From NCBI RefSeq assembly GCF_020149765.1, contig NZ_CP083809.1:1178001-1242000 (forward strand): a DNA stretch of 64,000 bases, read 5' to 3'. The notes under the pieces are model-generated. The model was not told the origin of the DNA and did no database searches. It was given only the letters and a program-made list of their open reading frames with translations. Shown here in pieces: positions 36,291-46,904 of the stretch. This stretch comes from Pantoea agglomerans. GTDB lineage: Bacteria > Pseudomonadota > Gammaproteobacteria > Enterobacterales > Enterobacteriaceae. Within the stretch, counting starts at the first letter, position 1. Each line of letters begins with the position of its first letter. Position numbers and translations under genes: made by a program.

Positions 36291-37088
36291 ATGGAGTGGT
36301 TTGTCGTCAGCCCGATAGAGGTCGGGGTGCTGTTTCTGGTCGCGATGCTGGCGGCTTTTATCGACTCCATCGCCGGCGGCGGCGGGCTGCTCACCGTGCC
36401 CGCGCTGCTGGCGGCCGGTTTCTCCCCTGCGCAGGCGCTGGCCACCAATAAGCTGCAGTCGGTGGGCGGCTCTTTCTCCGCCAGCCTCTACTTTATCCGC
36501 CGCGGCGCGGTGAATTTGCGCGAGCAGCGGCTCAATATCGCCATGACGTTTGTTGGCGCAGTGCTGGGGACTATCCTGATCCAGCATATGAACGCCGATG
36601 CGCTGCGCCAGGTGCTGCCGCTGCTGCTGATCGCCATCGGCCTGTGGTTTCTGCTGATGCCGCGACTTGGCGAAGAGGATCGTGCGCGCCGCCTTTACGG
36701 TTTGCCCTATGCGCTGGTGGGCGGCGGCTGCGTCGGCTTTTACGACGGCTTCTTCGGCCCTGGTGCCGGCTCGTTCTACGCGCTCGCCTTTGTCACGCTT
36801 TGCGGCTTCAACCTCGCCAAAGCCACCGCGCATGCCAAAATTCTGAATTTCACCTCCAATTTCGCCAGCCTGCTGTTCTTTATGTTCGGCGGCAAGGTGA
36901 TCTGGGGAACCGGCTTTATTATGCTGCTGGGTGCCTTCTGCGGCGCGCGGCTCGGGGCGCGGCTGGTGCTGAGCCGCGGGCAGAAACTGATCCGCCCGAT
37001 GGTGGTTATCGTTTCTGCGGTAATGAGCGCGAAGCTGCTGTGGGACGCTCACGGCAGCGCGCTGCTGGCGTGGATCGCCGCGCTGTAA
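36291..37088 (+). CDS. yfcA: TSUP-family membrane transporter YfcA
   Basis: 265 residues with about eight hydrophobic segments in two related halves, beginning SPIEVGVLFLVAMLAAFIDS and IAGGGGLLTVPALL, with the second-half GFYDGFFGPGAGSF; these are TauE/SafE (DUF81) signatures for sulfur-compound or small anion transport. The substrate of YfcA is unknown. Nine bases after mepA, so likely the same operon. Confidence 0.92.
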   Translation: MEWFVVSPIEVGVLFLVAMLAAFIDSIAGGGGLLTVPALLAAGFSPAQALATNKLQSVGGSFSASLYFIRRGAVNLREQRLNIAMTFVGAVLGTILIQHMNADALRQVLPLLLIAIGLWFLLMPRLGEEDRARRLYGLPYALVGGGCVGFYDGFFGPGAGSFYALAFVTLCGFNLAKATAHAKILNFTSNFASLLFFMFGGKVIWGTGFIMLLGAFCGARLGARLVLSRGQKLIRPMVVIVSAVMSAKLLWDAHGSALLAWIAAL

Positions 37089-37138
37089 TACATTCATTCT
37101 CGGCGCCGCGATAATGACGCCGTTTTTACGATGACACC

Positions 37139-37684
37139 ATGAACACGACGCACCATTACGAACAACTGATTACGATTTTCGATAGCTGCTTTCGCGACGA
37201 GTTTCAGACCCGTCTAATTAAAGGCGACGACGAACCCATCTACCTTCCGGCAGATGAGAGCTCGCCGTGGAACCGCGTGGTGTTCGCCCACGGCTTTTAC
37301 GCCAGCGCGCTGCACGAGATCTCTCACTGGTGCATCGCCGGCGAGGCGCGGCGCAAGCTGGTGGATTTCGGCTACTGGTACTGTCCCGATGGACGCGACG
37401 CTCAGACGCAGAATCAGTTTGAGTCGGTGGAGATTAAGCCGCAGGCGCTGGAGTGGATGTTCTGCGTGGCGGCAGGCTTTCCGTTCAACGTCAGCTGTGA
37501 CAATCTCGACGGAGAGTGTGAGCCGGATCGCGTCGCGTTTCAGCGTAAGGTCCATGCTCAGGTGATGTCTTATCTGGAGAACGGCATACCTGCGCGGCCC
37601 GCGCGTTTTATCGCCGCTCTGGCGGACTTTTATGGCACGCCTGCACTGACGTCAGCACATTTTCCCTGGCCAGACGATCTGTGA
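37139..37684 (+). CDS. epmC: Elongation factor P hydroxylase EpmC
   Basis: 181 residues. HEISHW at 59-64 and HGFYASALHE mark the YfcM/EpmC family. It hydroxylates the beta-lysylated lysine of EF-P, the last step after EpmA and EpmB. Stands in the same yfcA-epmC-yfcL order as E. coli. Confidence 0.94.
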   Translation: MNTTHHYEQLITIFDSCFRDEFQTRLIKGDDEPIYLPADESSPWNRVVFAHGFYASALHEISHWCIAGEARRKLVDFGYWYCPDGRDAQTQNQFESVEIKPQALEWMFCVAAGFPFNVSCDNLDGECEPDRVAFQRKVHAQVMSYLENGIPARPARFIAALADFYGTPALTSAHFPWPDDL

Positions 37685-37715
37685 TGAGTGCAGGCATTTT
37701 TAAAGAGGAATTGAG

Positions 37716-37997
37716 ATGATCGCAGAATTTGAAGCGCGTATTCTGGCCCTGATCGACGATATGGTCGATCACGCCAGCGATGACGAGCTGTTCGCCAGCG
37801 GCTATCTGCGCGGTCACCTGACCCTCGCGGTTGCGGAAATCGAACAGTCGGGCGAGCACACGCCGGAAGCGTTGCAGATCCAGGTTGCCAACAGCCTGCA
37901 AAACGCCATTGCCGCCGGTGAGCTTTCGCCGCGCGACCAGGTGCTGGTGGTCGGCATGTGGGACAACCTGTTCCTGCAGGCGCGTCAGACCGCCTGA
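37716..37997 (+). CDS. yfcL: YfcL family protein
   Basis: 93 residues, helical and acidic ([20 protein letters not shown], then [12 protein letters not shown]), ATG behind GAGGAA. Conserved in Enterobacterales beside epmC; no biochemical role known to me. It ends convergently with mnmC. Confidence 0.9.
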   Translation: MIAEFEARILALIDDMVDHASDDELFASGYLRGHLTLAVAEIEQSGEHTPEALQIQVANSLQNAIAAGELSPRDQVLVVGMWDNLFLQARQTA

Positions 37998-38003
37998 TCC
38001 ATC

Positions 38004-38023
38004 GGGGCGGCGCCTGCCGCCCC
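38004..38023. terminator. Hairpin between convergent yfcL and mnmC
   Basis: GGGGCGGC-GCCT-GCCGCCCC, a strong stem in the 30-base gap, without a real T-run. Possibly a shared terminator. Confidence 0.55.
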
Positions 38024-38027
38024 GGTG

Positions 38028-40040
38028 CTATTTCCCCGCTTTTTTTCCTTTCAGCAGCTTTCTCACCCAGTAGCGGTTCGGGCTGAGCGCGGCCAGCGTC
38101 GCGCTATCCAGCGGCTGCGGTTCGCCGCTCATCTGCGCCGCCAGCGCTTCGGCGGCGAGCGGGGCGCTGCAGAGTCCGCGCGAGCCGAGCGCCCCCAGCA
38201 GGAACAGACCCGCGTGATGCGGCGCCTCGGCGATAGCTTCGCCGCGTGCGCGTCGGGCGGGCAGATCCTGATAGCGCGCCAGCGTTGCGTCATAGTCAGG
38301 CACCGCGCCCGCCATCGGCAGATGGTCGCGCGTGGCGCAGCGCACGCCGACGCGCGCCTCGCCGGCGCTGACGTCCACTTTTTCCGCCCAGCCGCAGCCC
38401 GGCAGAGAGTGCAGCAGCCGCGCCCGGTTTTGCTGCTGGTCATCTTCGCGCCAGGCGGTCGAGGTATCGCCGCGATGGTAGCTGGCACCGATGCAGTGGG
38501 TGCCAAACTGCGGGCTGACCGGCGTCAGATAGCCGTCGTAGCAGAGCACGGTTTGCAGCGCATCGAGGCCGGGCGTGCTGGGCACGTGGCTCACCTGGCC
38601 GGAAACCGGGTAGGTCGGCAGCTGCGCGGTTTCCGGCAGGGCGCTGAGGGCGTGGCCGGTCGCCAGCGTCACGTTTTGATGCGTTGCGGTTTTGCCGTCG
38701 GCGAAGCGCAGCGTCCAGCCCGGGTCCGCCGGAGAGAGCTGCGTCAGACGATGCAGCCAGTGGATGCGCAGCCCCTGGGTTTCGCCGTGCGCCAGCAGGC
38801 TGGCGGTAAGCTCGGCGGGCGAGAGCCAGCCGCCGAGCGGATAGAAAATGCCGCCGACGTCGAGTTCGACCTGCGCCAGCGCCGCCGCTTCTTCCGGGCT
38901 GACGCCGCGCGCAATCTCTTCCGGCAGCGCCATCGTCAGCATCTGCGCGATTTTGTCGGCGCTTTTCTCATCCCAGCCGAGCTGCAGCACGCCGCTCCAG
39001 CTGTGCTCAAAGCTCACCGGCAGCGCGTCATAAAGCCGGCGGGCGAAGCTAAAGGCGGCGGGGAAGAAGCGCGCCAGCGCCGGGTCATGCTGATTCAGCA
39101 GCGGATAGAGCGCGCCCTGGCGATTGCCCGACGCGCCCAGCGCGGCCGCTTCGTCGGCGCAGTAGAGCGTGACGCGCCAGCCGCGGCGCAGCAGAGCGAG
39201 TGCCAGCACCGCGCTCGCCACGCCGCCGCCGACAATCGCCGTCTCTTTTTCCCGCGCGGCGGGGCGCGCAAACCAGGGCTGGGCGACGGGCAGATCCGGC
39301 GCCTGCGTCAGGACGCCGCACAGCATTTCGCGCTTGGGGCCAAACCCTTTGCGGCGGCTGACCTCAAAACCCGCCTCCTGCAGTCCGCGACGCACAAAAC
39401 CGGCGGCGGTGAAGGTGGCGAAGGTCCCGCCGGGTCGGGCCAGCTTCGCCATGGCATTGAAGAGGCGCGGCGTCCACATATCGGGGTTCTTCGCCGGGGC
39501 AAAGCCGTCGAGGAACCAGGCGTCAACCTGGCGATGCAGGCTGTCATCAAACGTCTCTATCAGGGTATTAATATCGCCGAGCCAGAGATCGAGCGTCACG
39601 CGGCCGCCGTCAAACAGCAGGCGCTGGCAGCCGGGCAGGGCGACCGGCCACTGCTGCTGCAGCTGCTCGGCCCAGGGCTGAAGCGCCGGCCAACGCTGAT
39701 GCGCCGCGACCAAATCCGCCTGCGTCAGGGGGAACTTTTCAACGCTGATAAAGTGCAGTCGCTGCAGCGCCGCGTCAGGATGTGCCAGCCGGAAGGCGTC
39801 GAACGCCTGCCATAGCGTGAGAAAATTAAGCCCGGTGCCGAACCCGCTCTCTGCGGCGATAAAGAGATCGCGCGGATGGTGCGCAAAGCGGCCAGGCAGA
39901 TCGTTGCCGCCGAGAAACACGTAGCGCGTCTCTTCCAGACCGTTGTCATTGGAAAAATAGACGTCGTCAAAGGCTCGGGAAACAGGTGTACCCTGTTCAT
40001 TCCAGCTTAGCTGGGCATGTTCAACCGGGGATAATTTCAC
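38028..40040 (-). CDS. mnmC: Bifunctional tRNA 5-methylaminomethyl-2-thiouridine biosynthesis protein MnmC
   Basis: 670 residues, probably from GTG 40040 with no strong ribosome site. N-terminal methyltransferase ([34 protein letters not shown]; ~1-245) and C-terminal FAD oxidoreductase ([19 protein letters not shown] from ~268). It converts cmnm5s2U to nm5s2U and then mnm5s2U at the wobble base of tRNAs. Divergent from fabB. Confidence 0.95.
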   Translation of the reverse strand: MKLSPVEHAQLSWNEQGTPVSRAFDDVYFSNDNGLEETRYVFLGGNDLPGRFAHHPRDLFIAAESGFGTGLNFLTLWQAFDAFRLAHPDAALQRLHFISVEKFPLTQADLVAAHQRWPALQPWAEQLQQQWPVALPGCQRLLFDGGRVTLDLWLGDINTLIETFDDSLHRQVDAWFLDGFAPAKNPDMWTPRLFNAMAKLARPGGTFATFTAAGFVRRGLQEAGFEVSRRKGFGPKREMLCGVLTQAPDLPVAQPWFARPAAREKETAIVGGGVASAVLALALLRRGWRVTLYCADEAAALGASGNRQGALYPLLNQHDPALARFFPAAFSFARRLYDALPVSFEHSWSGVLQLGWDEKSADKIAQMLTMALPEEIARGVSPEEAAALAQVELDVGGIFYPLGGWLSPAELTASLLAHGETQGLRIHWLHRLTQLSPADPGWTLRFADGKTATHQNVTLATGHALSALPETAQLPTYPVSGQVSHVPSTPGLDALQTVLCYDGYLTPVSPQFGTHCIGASYHRGDTSTAWREDDQQQNRARLLHSLPGCGWAEKVDVSAGEARVGVRCATRDHLPMAGAVPDYDATLARYQDLPARRARGEAIAEAPHHAGLFLLGALGSRGLCSAPLAAEALAAQMSGEPQPLDSATLAALSPNRYWVRKLLKGKKAGK

Positions 40041-40118
40041 GGTAAAGGCTCATCTTTCAGGCAGTGGCGCGATTTTAGCGACCAGGGTCACATGACGCAA
40101 ATTTACAAAAGGAAATGG

Positions 40119-40134
40119 CTGATCGGACTTGTTC
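40119..40134 (+). promoter_or_regulatory. FadR-like activator site upstream of fabB
   Basis: CTGATCGGACTTGTTC resembles the FadR site of E. coli fabB, where FadR activates. About 60 bases before the ATG. Confidence 0.55.
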
Positions 40135-40151
40135 GGCGTACAAGTGTAAGC
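40135..40151 (+). promoter_or_regulatory. FabR-like operator upstream of fabB
   Basis: GGCGTACAAGTGTAAGC, close to the FabR palindrome AGCGTACACGTGTTCGCT and directly adjoining the FadR-like site, as in E. coli fabB. Confidence 0.65.
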
Positions 40152-40195
40152 TAGAGTGCGTGTCAATCCAAAAGAAGTGGAATGAGGACAACTGA

Positions 40196-41416
40196 ATGAA
40201 ACGTGCAGTGATTACTGGCCTGGGGATTGTTTCCAGCATTGGTAATAACCAGCAGGAAGTACTCGCATCTCTGCGTGAAGGCCGTTCCGGCATTACCTTC
40301 TCTCAGGAGATGAAGGATTCCGGTATGCGTAGCCACGTCTGGGGTAATGTCAAACTGGATACCACCGGCCTTATCGATCGCAAGATTGTGCGTTTTATGA
40401 GTGATGCGTCCATCTATGCTTACCTCTCCATGGAAGAAGCGATCAAAGATTCCGGTCTGACCGACGAGCAGTATCAGAGCAACCCGCGCGTGGGTCTGAT
40501 TGCTGGCTCAGGCGGCGGTTCGCCGCGTTTCCAGGTATTCGGCGCTGACGCGATGCGCAGCCCGCGCGGCCTGAAAGCGGTCGGCCCCTATGTGGTCACC
40601 AAAGCGATGGCGTCCGGCGTCTCCGCCTGTCTCGCCACGCCGTTTAAGATCCACGGCGTAAACTACTCCATCAGCTCCGCCTGTGCGACCTCGGCGCACT
40701 GTATCGGTAACGCGGTTGAGCAGATCCAGCTGGGCAAGCAGGACATCGTTTTTGCCGGCGGCGGCGAAGAGCTGTGCTGGGAAATGGCGTGCGAGTTCGA
40801 CGCCATGGGCGCACTCTCTACCAAATATAACGACGCGCCGGAAAAAGCGTCCCGTACCTATGACAGCGAGCGCGACGGCTTTGTTATCGCCGGCGGCGGC
40901 GGCATGGTTGTGGTGGAAGAGCTGGAGCACGCGCTGGCGCGCGGCGCGCATATCTATGCAGAGATCGTCGGCTACGGCGCGACCTCTGACGGCGCGGACA
41001 TGGTTGCACCATCGGGCGAAGGCGCGGTGCGCTGCATGAAGATGGCGATGCAGGGCGTGGATACGCCAATCGACTACCTGAACAGTCACGGCACCTCCAC
41101 GCCGGTTGGCGACGTGAAAGAGCTGGGTGCCATCCGTGAAGTGTTTGGCGACAACACCCCGGCCATCTCCGCCACTAAAGCGATGACCGGCCACTCGCTG
41201 GGTGCGGCGGGCGTGCAGGAAGCGATCTACACCCTGCTGATGCTGGAGCACGGCTTTATCGCGCCGAGCATCAACATCGAAACGCCAGACCCGGCGGCGG
41301 AAGGCATGAATATCGTCACTAAACCGACGGAGAAAGCGCTGACCACCGTTATGTCCAACAGCTTCGGCTTCGGCGGCACCAACGCGACGCTGACGATGCG
41401 TAAGTTTCAGGCGTAA
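40196..41416 (+). CDS. fabB: 3-oxoacyl-ACP synthase I FabB
   Basis: 406 residues. Catalytic triad Cys163 (SSACATS), His298 ([11 protein letters not shown]) and His333 ([10 protein letters not shown]) at the E. coli positions. It elongates acyl-ACP and is essential for unsaturated fatty acid synthesis at the cis-3-decenoyl step. Expression is likely controlled by FadR (activation) and FabR (repression). Confidence 0.97.
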   Translation: MKRAVITGLGIVSSIGNNQQEVLASLREGRSGITFSQEMKDSGMRSHVWGNVKLDTTGLIDRKIVRFMSDASIYAYLSMEEAIKDSGLTDEQYQSNPRVGLIAGSGGGSPRFQVFGADAMRSPRGLKAVGPYVVTKAMASGVSACLATPFKIHGVNYSISSACATSAHCIGNAVEQIQLGKQDIVFAGGGEELCWEMACEFDAMGALSTKYNDAPEKASRTYDSERDGFVIAGGGGMVVVEELEHALARGAHIYAEIVGYGATSDGADMVAPSGEGAVRCMKMAMQGVDTPIDYLNSHGTSTPVGDVKELGAIREVFGDNTPAISATKAMTGHSLGAAGVQEAIYTLLMLEHGFIAPSINIETPDPAAEGMNIVTKPTEKALTTVMSNSFGFGGTNATLTMRKFQA

Positions 41417-41436
41417 TCGCTAAAAATGTTTTATAA

Positions 41437-41464
41437 AGGGCCGGTCTGACCGGCCCTTTTTCTT
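41437..41464 (+). terminator. fabB terminator
   Basis: AGGGCCGG-TCTGA-CCGGCCCT stem followed by TTTTCTTTT. Confidence 0.9.
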
Positions 41465-41503
41465 TTGTGGCCCGGGTGCAGACGCGTTTGACATCAGGGA
41501 GCT

Positions 41504-42688
41504 ATGTCCGTTATGACCACCACCGCAACAGAACCGCAGGCCGCCTCTACTTTGCCGCTCGCCTGCTCCTCGCTTGCCGTCTTTATTACCTACCTTACCG
41601 CCGGACTGGCGCTGCCGGTTATTCCGCTCTATGTCCATCAGGAACTGGGCATGAATAACGTGATGGTCGGCGTCGCGGTCGGCATTCAGTTTTTCGCCAC
41701 GCTGATGACGCGCGGCTTTGCCGGCCGCCGCGCCGATCGGCACGGCGCAAAGCGCACCACCCAGCAGGGGATGCTGGCGATTATGCTGGTGGGCATCGCC
41801 TACCTGGCCGCCGCGCTGCTGCCGGTTCCGGCGCTCATCAGGTTTGCGCTGCTGGCGCTGGGGCGTCTGCTGCTCGGCTTCGGCGAAAGCCTGCTGCTTA
41901 CCGGGAACCTGACGTGGGGGCTGGGGCTGGTCGGGGCGAAACGCTCCGGGCTGGTGATGTCGTGGAACGGTATGGCGATCTACGGCGCGCTGGCGGCTGG
42001 CGCGCCGCTCGGGCTGCTGCTGTACCAGCACGGCGGCTTCGCGCTGCTGGGCGCGGTAGCGACAGCGCTGCCGCTGGTGGCGCTGTTGCTTAACAGCGCC
42101 ATCCGGCCGGTGCCGGTGATGGGAGGCGAGCGACCTGCGCTGTGGCGCGTGATTCGCACTATTTTCCAGCCGGGCCTCGCGCTGGCGCTGCAGGGCGTCG
42201 GCTTTGCGGTGATCTGCGCCTTCACCTCGCTCTACTTTGCCGCGCAGCAGTGGGGCAACGCCGGCTTTACCCTGACGGCGTTTGGCGTCGCTTTTGTGCT
42301 GGTGCGGCTGGCGTTCGGCGGCACGCCGGATCGGCACGGCGGCATCCGCGTCGCGCTGATTTCACTGCTGGTAGAGGCGGCGGGGCTGCTGCTGCTGGCG
42401 TTCGCCGCGGAGGGCTGGATGGCGCTTATCGGCGCGGCCCTGACCGGCTGCGGCTGTTCGCTGATCTTTCCGGCGCTCGGCGTAGAGGTGGTGAAGCGCG
42501 TCTCGCCGCAGGTGCGCGGCACGGCGCTGGGCGGTTTCTCTGCGTTTCAGGATGTCGCCTACGGCGCCAGCGGGCCGCTCGCCGGACTGCTGGCGACCGC
42601 GCTCGGCTACGGCTCGGTCTACCTGGCCGGTGCCTGCTGCGCGCTGCTGGGTATCGTTGTGACCTGTCGCTTTGCCCGCCGCGCCTGA
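41504..42688 (+). CDS. yfcJ: Major facilitator superfamily transporter YfcJ
   Basis: 394 residues, twelve hydrophobic segments; MFS loop-2/3 motif [15 protein letters not shown] and a related loop [10 protein letters not shown] at the half-way repeat. YhhS/YfcJ branch of drug/arabinose-type exporters; substrate unknown. Starts at ATG 41504; ATG 41513 is possible. Convergent with flk. Confidence 0.9.
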   Translation: MSVMTTTATEPQAASTLPLACSSLAVFITYLTAGLALPVIPLYVHQELGMNNVMVGVAVGIQFFATLMTRGFAGRRADRHGAKRTTQQGMLAIMLVGIAYLAAALLPVPALIRFALLALGRLLLGFGESLLLTGNLTWGLGLVGAKRSGLVMSWNGMAIYGALAAGAPLGLLLYQHGGFALLGAVATALPLVALLLNSAIRPVPVMGGERPALWRVIRTIFQPGLALALQGVGFAVICAFTSLYFAAQQWGNAGFTLTAFGVAFVLVRLAFGGTPDRHGGIRVALISLLVEAAGLLLLAFAAEGWMALIGAALTGCGCSLIFPALGVEVVKRVSPQVRGTALGGFSAFQDVAYGASGPLAGLLATALGYGSVYLAGACCALLGIVVTCRFARRA

Positions 42689-42705
42689 AGCGCGCGGCGA
42701 CTTAC

Positions 42706-43737
42706 TCAGATCACCAGCCACAGCAGCAGGAACAGCACAATCAGCACCGCGGCGACGCCCAGCAGCGGGCGCTGCGCCAGCGGCTGCGGCAGCGCGGCAA
42801 TAAAGGGTGCCCAGATCGGCTGCGGGCGCAGCGCGCTTTCGGCCAGCGGCTGCTCCTGATGCCGTTCGGCGCGGCGCGCGAAAAGCTGGTTGAGCAGATC
42901 CTGGGTCTGCGCAGGCGTCAGAATCGTCTGCGGCGTCGCCTGAAAGCGCTGCAGGCTGTAATCCTCCAGCTGCTGGCGCTCGTTGCTGTCGAGCGGCTGC
43001 TTCAGCGACGCTTCCAGCACCAGCAGGGTGGGGGCGGCGTGTTGACTCAGCGTCTGGCGCACCTGCAAATATTGCGTCAAAAGCGGGAAGAGGCGCGACG
43101 GGATGGGATCGCCGCTGGTGAGATTGGCCAGCTTCAGCGCCGAGGCCCAGATCTTGCCGGTGGACTCGCCGGTGGCGGCGGCCAGTCGGGCAATCTGCTG
43201 ATTCAGCGTCTGATGCTCGGCGGGCAGCAGCGTGCGGTCGGTGGTGCGCGACTGCTGCGGCTGCGGGATCGCCATCTGGCCGTTCTGCAGCATGGTCAGC
43301 ACCTGACGCAGCTGATCCTGCGACAGCGAGCTCAGCACCGTCTGGCCGAACTGTTGGCGAATAAAGTCGCTTACCGCCTGGCGGTTATTACCCTGCGGCA
43401 GCAGGTCGGTGAGCTGGGTAAGCAGCTGGCGCGTGGCGCGTCCGTTTTCCGCCTGCGTCAGACGGCTATTCAGATACTGCTCTGCCGCCGGGAAATGACG
43501 CGACTGCAGCTCCGCCTCGCTTTTTACCCCGACTTCGCGCTGCACGCCCGCCCAGAGTTCAGGCGCTTTTAAGGTGCTGAATGACATAATGCGCACGATC
43601 AGGCGTTCCAGCGTGGTGCGCTGGGCCGGAGAGAGGGGCTGATCGCCCGGCGTCACGCCGGGACGGGACGCGCCGGTTGACGGCGGGACAGCAGAACGAT
43701 CGCCCATCGGCGCACCGGGGCCGCTAAGAGGTTGCAT
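42706..43737 (-). CDS. flk: Flagellar regulator Flk
   Basis: 343 residues from ATG 43737 behind AAGGA (the frame extends upstream to 43821 without a ribosome site). Begins QPLSGPGAPMGDRSAVPPST; central helical, Gln/Arg/Leu-rich part; a single C-terminal membrane helix (LLGVAAVLIVLFLLLWLV) anchors it. Flk prevents premature secretion of FlgM during hook assembly. Presence suggests a motile host. Confidence 0.9.
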   Translation of the reverse strand: MQPLSGPGAPMGDRSAVPPSTGASRPGVTPGDQPLSPAQRTTLERLIVRIMSFSTLKAPELWAGVQREVGVKSEAELQSRHFPAAEQYLNSRLTQAENGRATRQLLTQLTDLLPQGNNRQAVSDFIRQQFGQTVLSSLSQDQLRQVLTMLQNGQMAIPQPQQSRTTDRTLLPAEHQTLNQQIARLAAATGESTGKIWASALKLANLTSGDPIPSRLFPLLTQYLQVRQTLSQHAAPTLLVLEASLKQPLDSNERQQLEDYSLQRFQATPQTILTPAQTQDLLNQLFARRAERHQEQPLAESALRPQPIWAPFIAALPQPLAQRPLLGVAAVLIVLFLLLWLVI

Positions 43738-43799
43738 GGCGAAATCCTTGAAAACAGAACAGCGTGGGGTGCGCCGGAAAAAAGATGCGCCATGATAGC

Positions 43800-43827
43800 A
43801 AAAGCCCCCGGGAAATCCCACGGGGGC
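43800..43827 (-). terminator. Terminator of the EamA transporter gene
   Basis: GCCCCCG / CGGGGGC stem with AAAA on the left, giving a T-run for leftward transcription. Confidence 0.75.
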
Positions 43828-43837
43828 CGCGGTTTAT

Positions 43838-44734
43838 TCAGCCGGGCGTCGCCTCCGCCCTGGAACGCCTGAGGGGAGTTTTCAGCCGCTGGGCGAGGAT
43901 CACCCCCAGCAGCGTCATAGCACCGCCGATCCAGTGCCAGGCGTGCAGCTGCTCATGCAGAAACAGCACCGCGATAACGGCGGTAAAAACCGGAACGAAA
44001 TTCATAAAAATGCTGGTGGTGCTGGCACCCAGACGCTGCACGCCCAGGATCCACAGAAAGGGGGCGATAATCGAGGCGAAGAGTCCGGCAAACAGCACCA
44101 GCGGGATATTGCGCGCGTTAAGCGTGACCTCGGGCGCATGCAGAAAGCCAGGCAGCAGCAGCAGCACGCCGAAAAAAACCTGTACGTAGAGGCTCTGCCA
44201 TGTCGGCAGCGGGATCGCCCAGCGTTTGGTCAGCACGCCGTAGAGCGCGTAGGAGGTAGAGGCGGCCAGCATCATCAGCTCGCCGCTGCCGAGACGCTGG
44301 TGCAGCAGCTGGGCGGGATGACCATCGCTCACCAGCCACACCAGACCCGCAAACGACAGCAGCCCGCCGATAAGAATGCCGCGCGTCGGCGCCAGCCGCA
44401 GCACCACCAGGCTAAGCAGAATGGTCAGCAGCGGAATGGTAGCGCCGAGAATGCCCATCATCACCGCCGAAACGCTATGCGCCGCGTAGTAGGCCAGGCT
44501 CTGATAGAGCACCATGCCAAGCAGGCCGAGGATCAGCAGACGTCCCAGGCTGGCGCGGATGGCGCGGCGATGTCGCCACGCGCCCGGCAGCGCGAAGGGC
44601 GTAAGCACCACCAGCGCCAGCAGCCAGCGGTAAAACGATATGGCGGCGGGATCGATGCTGCCGGCGGAGAGCTTACTGACGATGGTATTCACCGACCAGA
44701 TCAGCACCGCCAGCAGCGGAAAAAGTAAATTCAT
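43838..44734 (-). CDS. EamA/DMT-family transporter
   Basis: 298 residues with ten hydrophobic helices in two EamA repeats (LLFPLLAVLIWSVNTIVSKL at the start, ASTSYALYGVLTKRW at the second repeat). Likely an exporter of metabolites or drugs; substrate not deducible. Divergently transcribed from an AraC-type gene 94 bases away, which is probably its regulator. Neither gene belongs to the E. coli flk-pdxB interval, so the pair is an accessory insertion. Confidence 0.88.
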   Translation of the reverse strand: MNLLFPLLAVLIWSVNTIVSKLSAGSIDPAAISFYRWLLALVVLTPFALPGAWRHRRAIRASLGRLLILGLLGMVLYQSLAYYAAHSVSAVMMGILGATIPLLTILLSLVVLRLAPTRGILIGGLLSFAGLVWLVSDGHPAQLLHQRLGSGELMMLAASTSYALYGVLTKRWAIPLPTWQSLYVQVFFGVLLLLPGFLHAPEVTLNARNIPLVLFAGLFASIIAPFLWILGVQRLGASTTSIFMNFVPVFTAVIAVLFLHEQLHAWHWIGGAMTLLGVILAQRLKTPLRRSRAEATPG

Positions 44735-44828
44735 GATCTTCTCCTGCGGATGTAGGGCGCCAGTTTACTTTTGACCGCTTTTAAGGAGATAGTGAAAAAC
44801 AGACAAAAAAAGGGGCTGACCGGACAGA

Positions 44829-45608
44829 ATGAGTGTACAGGTTGAATACCAGCCGCCCGAAGATGCGCTGCAGCTTCGCTATTTTATGCGCTATGAACAA
44901 GCCAACGCCAAAACCGAATATCTGCCGCACGCCCATGAATGGGGGCAGCTGATCTTTGTGACGCGCCACGTACTGGAGATGAGCGTAGAGGGTGAACGGC
45001 TGCTGACGCCCGCCAGCATTCCCATCTGGATCCCACCGCGACAGCGCCACGCCAGCTACAACCACCAGCAGGCGCAGTTCCGCACCTTTAATCTCGCCGC
45101 CGCGCTCTGCGAGGGGCTGCCGCCGCAGGCGTGCCTGCTGAACGTCGACGCCATCGTCCATGCGATTATGGATGAGTTCGCGCGTCTCGGCCTTGAACAG
45201 CCAGAGAGCGCCGAACAGTGGCGGCTGTGCGAGGTGCTGCGCGATCGGCTGCGGCTGGCGCCGGTGCAGGAGAGCTATTTGCCTGGCTCGCAGGATAAGT
45301 TTCTCGCGCCGGTGCTGCACGCGCTGGAGGCGAATCCCGGCGATAACACTACGCTGGCGGAATGGGCGGCGCGCGTTTTTACAACGGAGCGCACGCTGGC
45401 GCGCCGCTGCCGTCAGGAGCTGCATATGTCCTTTGGCGAGTGGCGGCAGCGGCTGCGTTTTCTGCACGCCGTCGCGCAGCTGGGGCAGGGCAAAAGCGTG
45501 CAGGCGATTGCGCACGATCTCGGCTACAGCTCGGCGTCGGCGCTGATCGTGATGTTCCAACAGCAGGCGGGCACCACGCCGGATCGCTACCGCGCGCGCC
45601 TGGGTTAA
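44829..45608 (+). CDS. AraC-family transcriptional regulator
   Basis: 259 residues: N-terminal cupin-type sensor (~20-100; [35 protein letters not shown]) and C-terminal double helix-turn-helix (~160-255; [40 protein letters not shown]). It belongs to the group of regulators placed next to and opposite EamA/MFS exporters, which they activate in response to the exported compound. Ligand unknown. Confidence 0.9.
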   Translation: MSVQVEYQPPEDALQLRYFMRYEQANAKTEYLPHAHEWGQLIFVTRHVLEMSVEGERLLTPASIPIWIPPRQRHASYNHQQAQFRTFNLAAALCEGLPPQACLLNVDAIVHAIMDEFARLGLEQPESAEQWRLCEVLRDRLRLAPVQESYLPGSQDKFLAPVLHALEANPGDNTTLAEWAARVFTTERTLARRCRQELHMSFGEWRQRLRFLHAVAQLGQGKSVQAIAHDLGYSSASALIVMFQQQAGTTPDRYRARLG

Positions 45609-45663
45609 CAGGCGCGTTTGTGCCACAATAGTTCACCTCAACAATGCAACCAGCAGGAAAGCC

Positions 45664-46800
45664 GTGGTGAAGATTCTTGTCGATGAAAATATGCCTTATG
45701 CGCGTGAACTGTTCAGCCGTACCGGCAGAGTACAGGCGGTGCCGGGTCGTCCGCTGCCGCAGCAGGAGCTGGAGGATGCTGACGGCCTGATGGTGCGCTC
45801 GGTCACTCAGGTGAACGAAGCGCTGCTGGCGGGCAAGCCGGTAAAATTCGTCGGCACCGCCACGGCGGGCACCGACCATATTGATGAAGCCTGGCTGCAA
45901 CAGGCGGGCATCGCTTTCTCCGCCGCGCCGGGCTGCAACGCTATCGCGGTCGTGGAGTATGTCTTCTCCGCGCTGCTGCTGCTGGCAGAGCGCGACGGTT
46001 TCGCGCTGCGCGACCGCACCGTTGGCATTGTCGGCGTCGGCAACGTCGGCGGCCGACTGCAAAAACGGCTGGAAGCCTGGGGCGTAAAAACCCTGCTGTG
46101 CGATCCGCCGCGCGCCGATCGCGGCGACGCGGGCGACTTCCGCTCGCTCGACGCGCTGGTGGCGGAGGCGGACATCCTGACCTTCCATACGCCGCTGTTT
46201 AAAGAGGGGCCCTATAAAAGTTGGCATCTCGCCGATACGGCGCTGCTGATGGCGCTGAAGCCCAACGCTATTCTGATCAACGCCTGCCGCGGACCGGTGG
46301 TGGATAACGCCGCGCTGCTGGAGGTACTGAAGATGCGCCCCGATCTCAGCGTGGTGCTCGACGTCTGGGAGCCGGAACCGGCGCTGTCGCTCGATCTGCT
46401 GGATCGCGTGGATGTCGGCACCGCCCATATCGCTGGCTATACGCTGGAGGGCAAGGCGCGCGGCACCACCCAGGTGTTTGAAGCCTGGTGCGACTTCCTC
46501 GGCCAGCCGCAGCAGGTGCCGCTCAGCGAGCTGCTGCCGACGCCGGAATTCAGCAGCGTCACCCTTAACGGCCCGCTCGATCAGGCAACGCTGAAACGTC
46601 TGGCGCATCTGGTGTATGATGTGCGCCGAGACGACGCGCCGCTGCGTAAAGCGGCGGCAAAACCTGGCGAATTTGACCGCCTGCGCAAGGAGTATCAGGA
46701 GCGGCGCGAGTGGTCATCGCTGGAGGTGATCTGCAACGACGCAGAGACCGCCAGCTTACTGAACGCCCTCGGTTTTAGCGCGCGTCTCAATAACTGCTAA
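45664..46800 (+). CDS. pdxB: Erythronate-4-phosphate dehydrogenase PdxB
   Basis: 378 residues from GTG 45664 behind AGGAAA; GTG 45667 would give the E. coli-like start. D-2-hydroxyacid dehydrogenase fold with [20 protein letters not shown] and a C-terminal PdxB dimerisation domain. It oxidises 4-phosphoerythronate in the DXP-dependent pyridoxal phosphate pathway. Followed by usg and truA as in E. coli, but a terminator hairpin separates it from usg. Confidence 0.95.
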   Translation: MVKILVDENMPYARELFSRTGRVQAVPGRPLPQQELEDADGLMVRSVTQVNEALLAGKPVKFVGTATAGTDHIDEAWLQQAGIAFSAAPGCNAIAVVEYVFSALLLLAERDGFALRDRTVGIVGVGNVGGRLQKRLEAWGVKTLLCDPPRADRGDAGDFRSLDALVAEADILTFHTPLFKEGPYKSWHLADTALLMALKPNAILINACRGPVVDNAALLEVLKMRPDLSVVLDVWEPEPALSLDLLDRVDVGTAHIAGYTLEGKARGTTQVFEAWCDFLGQPQQVPLSELLPTPEFSSVTLNGPLDQATLKRLAHLVYDVRRDDAPLRKAAAKPGEFDRLRKEYQERREWSSLEVICNDAETASLLNALGFSARLNNC

Positions 46801-46850
46801 ATTTTTCCTCTCGCTGTGGCGGACATAGCGGGGGATAATTCCGAAACCTG

Positions 46851-46879
46851 GGCGGTGAATATCACCGCCTTCTGTTTTT
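46851..46879 (+). terminator. pdxB terminator
   Basis: GGCGGTGA-ATA-TCACCGCC hairpin followed by TTCTGTTTTT. Confidence 0.75.
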
Positions 46880-46904
46880 ATGTCATTGTCTGGAGTAAAC
46901 CAAC

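Noticed and set aside
38025..39815. 596-residue open frame antisense to mnmC
   Set aside because: Arg/Ala/Gln-rich composition without a fold or ribosome site; it mirrors codon bias of mnmC, which is a clear match to a known protein.
42142..43572. 476-residue + strand frame overlapping yfcJ and antisense to flk
   Set aside because: Joins the alternative frame of yfcJ with the complement of flk; Arg/Ala/Gly-rich without motifs.
45379..46608. 409-residue open frame antisense to the AraC gene and pdxB
   Set aside because: Crosses two genes and the gap between them; low-complexity composition and no start signal.
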